Source of the DNA: DATKZH01 sp035528065
Lineage (GTDB): Bacteria > Planctomycetota > Planctomycetia > Pirellulales > Thermoguttaceae
Direction of reading: 5' to 3'
Length of the DNA stretch: 64,000 nt
NCBI GenBank assembly: GCA_035528065.1
Contig: DATKZH010000434.1
Span: 4,381 to 68,380 of the forward strand
The notes beneath the pieces were generated by a model. The model searched no databases, had not been told where the DNA came from, and saw only the letters and a list, made by a program, of their open reading frames with translations. Shown here piece after piece: positions 59,853 through 64,000 of this stretch (positions are counted from its first letter, which is position 1; every line of letters starts with the position of its first letter). Position numbers and translations under genes: made by a program.

Positions 59853-59885
59853 AAGTCGCCGAGGGATTACTTTTGCAGGGGGCTG

Positions 59886-61067
59886 CTAGCGGAGCTTCTT
59901 CCACTCGTCGACCATGGCGAGGAAGTTGTCCCAGGGCATGATGCTGTGAACGCTGGGGCTGGGGGTGACGATCAGCCCCTGTTTGCCGAAGACGTCGAAC
60001 ACCCGGCGGAGCGCGCGCCGGGGCAGTTCGGGGTCGTCGCCCGTCATGTGGTGGACACTGCTCGGGCCCATCCAGAAGCTCTTGCGCCCGGCCATCGCGT
60101 CGCGTATCTTCGCCAAGTCCACCCCCTCGACGGCCATGTCGAGGTGCAGCAGGCAGTCGAAATCGAGCGAGGCCAGGTAGTCGAGCATGGGCATCACGCC
60201 CGTGTTGACCGTGTAGCCGATGGGTTTCCCGGCCGCGTGGACCGCTGCGATCTCCTCGCGGAGAAAGGGGCCGAGGAACTCGTCCAGCATGCGGGGGCTG
60301 TAGAAGTCGCACGTCTCGTAGAAGCCGTTTCGGCGGATCACGTCGGCGCCCAGCTCGCAGGCGATCTCCATGTGGCGCATGTTCCGCTGGTGGTCGAGCC
60401 CCAGATACGCCTTCACCAGATCGGGCTGTTCGAGCGTCATCATGCAGATCCGCTCCGCGCCGCAGAGCTGCATCGCCCCGGTCAGCCCCATGCCCACGTG
60501 GGCGATCGTGGCCAGCCCCAGCCGGTCGGCCACCGCCTTCATTTCGGCACATTCAAAGCGGACTCGATCGAGCTCGTCCTTGTCGTCCAGCGGGCGGAGG
60601 ACGTATCGCAGGCACTCCAGGTCCTGCTCGGTCTCGAGCCACGGCCGGGTGAAGTGGCCGATTGTGAAGTCGCTCCAGAAGGGGACGTCCAGCCCGTGCG
60701 GCCACTTCTCGTCGTACCTGACCGACGCCCGGATCTCTCCCGCCGGAGTGCGATAGACCTTGTGAATCTGCCCGTCTTCGACCCAGGCCCTCCAGGTCAC
60801 CTCCGGATGCGGCCGGTAGTAGAGCGACATGAAGAAATTGGCCTGGTAGTCGCCGATCGGCAGGGCGACGGGCGGCCCCACGCCGAGCACGTTCACGCAG
60901 TACTCGGCCATCTCCTTCTCCGAGGGGCCGAACGGGAACTGCCAACGCCGACCGAGGCGCTGCTCGGGCGTCAAGGGATTGAAGAAGGGCGCACAGGGCA
61001 CGTAGTCGACCGGCTGCCCACGCACCGCCGCCAGCAGACGCTCTCGCTCGGACAGCCTTGGCGTCAT
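59886..61067 (-). CDS. Uroporphyrinogen decarboxylase-like (UroD superfamily) protein
   Basis: 393 residues from ATG 61067. It opens with LSERERLLAAVRGQPVDYVPCAPFF and contains GLATIAHVGMGLTGAMQLCG, HMEIACELGADVIRRNGFYETCDFYSPRMLDEFLGPFLRE, GKPIGYTVNTGVMPMLDYLASLDFDCLLHLDMAVEGVDLAKIRDAMAGR and LIVTPSPSVHSIMPWDNFLAMVDEWKKL, the UroD-superfamily pattern. Planctomycetes have many such paralogues that are not HemE and likely act on sugars, corrinoid or methyl carriers. This one lacks the typical HemE N-terminal PVWxMRQAGR motif. Substrate is unknown. Confidence 0.88.
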   Translation of the reverse strand: MTPRLSERERLLAAVRGQPVDYVPCAPFFNPLTPEQRLGRRWQFPFGPSEKEMAEYCVNVLGVGPPVALPIGDYQANFFMSLYYRPHPEVTWRAWVEDGQIHKVYRTPAGEIRASVRYDEKWPHGLDVPFWSDFTIGHFTRPWLETEQDLECLRYVLRPLDDKDELDRVRFECAEMKAVADRLGLATIAHVGMGLTGAMQLCGAERICMMTLEQPDLVKAYLGLDHQRNMRHMEIACELGADVIRRNGFYETCDFYSPRMLDEFLGPFLREEIAAVHAAGKPIGYTVNTGVMPMLDYLASLDFDCLLHLDMAVEGVDLAKIRDAMAGRKSFWMGPSSVHHMTGDDPELPRRALRRVFDVFGKQGLIVTPSPSVHSIMPWDNFLAMVDEWKKLR

Positions 61068-61150
61068 GATCGTTTGGAGCTTTTTACTAGGGTTTTGGTC
61101 GCGCCGCGCGGAGCTGGGGCGGGCCGAGGAATGACTTCCGCATTTCCGGA

Positions 61151-61209
61151 GTAGTAGGCACACGCCGTGTGCCGTAACCGGCGGACGGCACACGGCGTGT
61201 GCCTGCTAC
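61151..61209. repeat. 25-bp inverted repeat with one mismatch
   Basis: GTAGTAGGCACACGCC... (61151-61175) pairs with 61185-61209 at all but one position, across a 9-base spacer. The arms contain GGCACACGCCGTGTGCC. Partly duplicated flanks (ACTTCC...TTCCG) extend the symmetry out to about 61128-61228. Confidence 0.85.
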
Positions 61210-61239
61210 GGAAGTCGGGAAGTTGTCTTTCGGCCGATC

Positions 61240-63447
61240 CTAGGGCGGGCCCAGCAGCTTGGCCAGGTGATCGAGGGCACGCATGGCGCGGGTGGCCTCG
61301 AACGCGTTCGGCGCGTTGGCGTGGGACGACGACTTCGTCGTCGAGGTGCTGTCGCGGCGGAGCAGCTCGGCGAGCCGCCTGGCCTCGGCGAAGTGCCGCC
61401 GCCCCTCGTCGCGCCCGCCCGATCGGCCCAACTGGAAAGCCTGCACGCACTCATCGAAGTAGGCGATCGTTCGCTCTCCGTAGGTGAACGTCCGCTCGTC
61501 CTCGGCGATCCGGCCCTTGACCGGCTCGGGCAGGTCCGTGCCGAGCGCCTGGTCGATCAGCGTGCGGCAGGTCCCGGCGTGCTCGACGATCTGGACGAGC
61601 GTCGGCCCGTCGCACTGGACGCCCTCGGCGCGCTCATAGCGGAAATGGGGCGTGGGGAACAGCTCCTCGACGCCGCGGTCGAGTCGCCGGGCCAGGCCGT
61701 ACTTCAGCTCGCTCACGTTGGAGAGCATCCGTTCGAGCGACTCGTAGAACCGGCGCATCACGTCGGCGGCCGGGCCGTAGCGGCGGGCGAAGTAGTCGTC
61801 CCAGAGGGCCTCGCAGTCGGTCTCGACGTCCCAAAGCTGCCGGGCCATCTGGTAGTTGGTCAGGGCCTTGTTGCCCCAATTGCCCGTGGTCACGTGCATG
61901 TACTGGAACTGCCGGGCGCCGACTTCGTGGAAGTGCGGGATATCGTGGGCCATCGTGTGCATGAAGCAGATCGGCAGGCACTTGTAGCCCGACACGTTGT
62001 AGTACTCGCCGATGCACAGCCCGCCGCGGTAGTGGCGATCGGGATCGGTGGCCCAGCCTTGAAGCTGCTCGCGGTACCGAACGTTGCGCGGGCAGTTGGG
62101 ATCGTCGAAGTCGTGCACGTAGCAGCGGACGATGGGGTAGAAGGTGGCCGTGCAGGTCGCATTGTCGAACCCCTCCGGCAGCGGCCGCGTGGGCGGATCG
62201 AGCACGTCGGCGTAGGCCAGGAAGCGGATCGCGATCGGCCGGTGGATCCTCCCGTCCGCCCGGGCCTTCTTGACGTCCTGGTCGAGCCGATGCACCAGGA
62301 GGAGATTTCGGTCGGTGGGGATGCCCAGGGCCTTGCACGCGTCGCACTGGCACCACCGGCCGGCGTCGAGCGTCCAGAAGCGGACCATGTCGGCGTTGCG
62401 GTACGGCCCGTCGACCAGGGCGTCGACGTAGTGCTTCATGAACTCCGCCGTGGCGTGCGGATTGCTTGTGCAGTAGTTCGTGCCGAACCAGCCCTTGATG
62501 CCGGGAACGCGGCGGCCGTCGACCATCGCGAACCACTCCGGATGGGCCTCGAAATAGGAAAGCGTGCCGTCGCCGTCGGCGTCGCCCTGGTACTGATCGC
62601 CCGGCGGGTAAGGATCCTCGGGCTTGTCCTCATCACCCTGGAAGCGAGCGTGGTTGTAGGGATAGGCCGCCGGGGGGTTGAGGAACCGTTCCTCCGCGTC
62701 GTGCAGGCCGGCCACCATCCGGATGCCCAGCTTGCGCACGAGCGGGTGGTTGCTCTGCTCGATGCACCACTCGTTCAACCGGTTTCGGGCCATCCAGAGC
62801 AGGAAGTCCTCGTCGCCTCGGTCCTCCCAGGCGAGGAAGCCGCGGGTGGCAAAGTCGGGACGCTCGGTCACGTCCAGCTCGGCAAGCTCGTCCACCCGGG
62901 GCACTTCCTCGTGCAGCTCGCCCGGGGCGAACCACCGGCAGCCGTGCCGGTAGAGCAGGTCGTAGGCGGCGTAGAGCGTGCCGACGCGGGCGGCGCCGGC
63001 GACGAGCGTCACGCGGCGGCCGTCCAGCGCGGCGGTCCTGCCAGTCGACATGCGGTAGCCTTCGGGGCCGAGCCCGGCAAGCTGCTCTTGGTCCACGCCC
63101 AGGCGCGCGGCGAGCTGGCGGGTTGCGGCGTTCGAGGCCGGTCCGCCCACGAGGATCAGATCGCCGTCGGGCACGGCGTCGTCGTCCGCGATCGGGTAAT
63201 CCTCCTCGCGGCCGGTCATCTTCCGGAGATAGTGCTGCAACTCGACCGCGGCGAAGCACTCCGTCGAAATCGTGTCGTCGGCCGTGTCGGCGTCGAGCCA
63301 GTCGACCTGCGCTTCGCTTGCCGCGGCCGCCTCGGCCGACGCGTGCGGGCCGGAATTGACCACGATCGTCGTCTCCGCCTGCGACGCCGCAGCCGTGAGC
63401 CAGACCGCTGCCAGAGCGGGCAGCCGGCAAACCGTGGGGAATCTCAT
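61240..63447 (-). CDS. Secreted DUF4838-like protein with EF-hand-like loop
   Basis: 735 residues from ATG 63447, with GAGGTACC upstream. Signal peptide (RFPTVCRLPALAAVWLTAAASQA). The N-terminal part (VVNSGPHASAEAAAASEAQVDWL, then CFAAVELQHYLRKMTG and GTLYAAYDLLYRHGCRWFAPGE) is the alpha/beta domain that precedes glycoside hydrolase-like domains. A DUF4838-like middle (RWCQCDACKALG, FLAYADVLDPPTRPLP, GEYYNVSGYKCLPICFMHTMAHDIPHFHEVGARQFQYMHVTTGNWG) follows. A DADGDGTLSYFE loop near residue 300 looks like an EF-hand calcium site. Probably a polysaccharide-active exported protein of unknown reaction. Confidence 0.82.
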   Translation of the reverse strand: MRFPTVCRLPALAAVWLTAAASQAETTIVVNSGPHASAEAAAASEAQVDWLDADTADDTISTECFAAVELQHYLRKMTGREEDYPIADDDAVPDGDLILVGGPASNAATRQLAARLGVDQEQLAGLGPEGYRMSTGRTAALDGRRVTLVAGAARVGTLYAAYDLLYRHGCRWFAPGELHEEVPRVDELAELDVTERPDFATRGFLAWEDRGDEDFLLWMARNRLNEWCIEQSNHPLVRKLGIRMVAGLHDAEERFLNPPAAYPYNHARFQGDEDKPEDPYPPGDQYQGDADGDGTLSYFEAHPEWFAMVDGRRVPGIKGWFGTNYCTSNPHATAEFMKHYVDALVDGPYRNADMVRFWTLDAGRWCQCDACKALGIPTDRNLLLVHRLDQDVKKARADGRIHRPIAIRFLAYADVLDPPTRPLPEGFDNATCTATFYPIVRCYVHDFDDPNCPRNVRYREQLQGWATDPDRHYRGGLCIGEYYNVSGYKCLPICFMHTMAHDIPHFHEVGARQFQYMHVTTGNWGNKALTNYQMARQLWDVETDCEALWDDYFARRYGPAADVMRRFYESLERMLSNVSELKYGLARRLDRGVEELFPTPHFRYERAEGVQCDGPTLVQIVEHAGTCRTLIDQALGTDLPEPVKGRIAEDERTFTYGERTIAYFDECVQAFQLGRSGGRDEGRRHFAEARRLAELLRRDSTSTTKSSSHANAPNAFEATRAMRALDHLAKLLGPP

Positions 63448-63767
63448 GATCAGGTACCTCCGCTCGATTCGGGGAAGACGAACGGCACGTCCGTCGGAGC
63501 GGCCCTCTACGGGCCCCGGGGTTGCGTCCCTTCGACCGTGCGCCGACACGCATTCTAGCGGGACTCGATGCCTGTCGCCACACGCGGCAACGTCGGATGT
63601 CGCATCTCGACTTTCCAGGCGGCTCCCTGCCGCCGTCCGGTTGCGATTCGCCCGGCCGGAACGATAATGAATCGGAACCGAGAGCACGGCGCTGCTCCCG
63701 ACGAGGCCGGCACCATCGCTCTTGGCTCGACCTGGACGGCCGACGACGCCCGCCACGGAACGTCGGG
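63448..63767. other. Intergenic region, no clear feature
   Basis: 320 bp upstream of the DUF4838 gene. I find no ORF with protein character, hairpin of the dispersed type or promoter I could defend on either strand. Confidence 0.5.
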
Positions 63768-63859
63768 AAAAGGTGACAGCCACCAAATCTGCAGAAGATG
63801 GAGAGTTTGGCACCTAGCAGAGTTCCTGGATTTCCCACATTTGGTGGCTGTCACCTTTT
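63768..63859. repeat. 21-bp perfect inverted repeat at a broken transposase end
   Basis: AAAAGGTGACAGCCACC plus AAAT (63768-63788) pairs exactly with 63839-63859 across 50 bases. The GGTGACAGCCACC core resembles REP-type sequences that are mobilised by RAYT transposases. Its right arm supplies the stop codon that ends the neighbouring IS4-like frame. Confidence 0.88.
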
Positions 63860-64000
63860 CTGGAGAACATACGGCAGATTGGCGTGCTGACGAATGATGA
63901 ACGTGCCGCCACGTGATCCAATGCCGAACAAGAATCGGATCGTGCAGAAATTCCGGTCGGCGATCCACAGGTCCAGCCGCTCGACCGTTTCCAGCAGTTC
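63851..64000 (-). pseudogene. IS4-type transposase fragment, continues off the right edge
   Basis: The frame runs off base 64000 and reads LDLWIADRNFCTIRFLFG and IGSRGGTFIIRQHANLP before TGA 63851-63853. DxxWxADRNFCT with a following FxIRQH segment is the central block of IS4-family transposases, with the second catalytic Asp in ADRNF. The C-terminal part is missing and is replaced by the palindromic repeat, so the gene is broken at this end. Confidence 0.85.

Noticed and set aside
61267..63558. A 763-codon rightward frame opposite the DUF4838 gene
   Set aside because: Low-complexity Val/Arg/Gly translation without domains; the reverse strand has signal peptide and family blocks.

Overview
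The window looks like a high-GC chromosome segment from a planctomycete, probably from the Pirellulales/Thermogutta side of the phylum. The reasons are lineage-typical combinations rather than a marker gene: Tat-exported Gfo/Idh/MocA oxidoreductases and a Tat-exported aldo/keto reductase, a Tat-exported sulfatase-family enzyme, a Ser/Thr kinase fused to a formylglycine-generating-enzyme-like domain, a very large F5/8C-beta-propeller-cytochrome protein, an ECF sigma factor fused by overlap to a von Willebrand protein, and a DUF4838 protein. No rRNA operon or taxonomic marker is present, so this placement is inference.

Layout. 1-2.7 kb: two overlapping membrane-associated GTPase genes, the second running off the left edge (reverse strand). 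2.9-4 kb: a two-gene HEPN cassette. 4-9.7 kb: Tat-exported oxidoreductases, a four-heme cytochrome and a secreted PHP-domain protein. 9.7-10.6 kb: a structured non-coding stretch and a ParDE-like toxin-antitoxin pair. 10.6-19.9 kb: the cytochrome/propeller protein, ECF sigma factor plus anti-sigma/VWA protein, a secreted hypothetical protein and a potassium channel.

19.9-34.8 kb is a reverse-strand chemotaxis locus. In transcription order it holds an attenuator-like leader, a membrane spermidine-synthase-fold protein, a methyl-accepting chemoreceptor built from three 135-residue sensor repeats, CheW, a 60-residue protein, CheR, CheA, CheC, CheD, CheY, a hybrid histidine kinase, CheX and a CBS protein. 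No CheB is present. 34.9-41.2 kb adds a CheR fragment, an outer-membrane protein preceded by a second copy of the same leader, a single-domain response regulator, a five-PAS histidine kinase and its response regulator.

41.2-50 kb carries the sulfatase-like enzyme, the kinase-FGE protein and a sulfur module (SulP permease, two YeeE/YedE proteins, persulfide dioxygenase-rhodanese). 50.3-56.3 kb holds carB, a stand-alone GMP synthase ATP-PPase and an internally deleted alpha/beta hydrolase. 56.6-58.1 kb is a decayed island between two tRNA genes (tRNA-Arg and a CAT tRNA), with integrase, IS3-type and IS256-type remnants. 58.4-64 kb holds another Gfo/Idh/MocA protein, a UroD-like protein, a DUF4838 protein and an IS4-type remnant at the right edge.

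A recurring theme is dispersed perfect hairpins, often nested inside a second inverted repeat. They sit between genes, once inside a reading frame and once at the broken end of a transposase. The signals I rate highest are the two homologous leader/attenuator elements, the in-frame palindrome in the cytochrome gene, and the triplicated chemoreceptor sensor.
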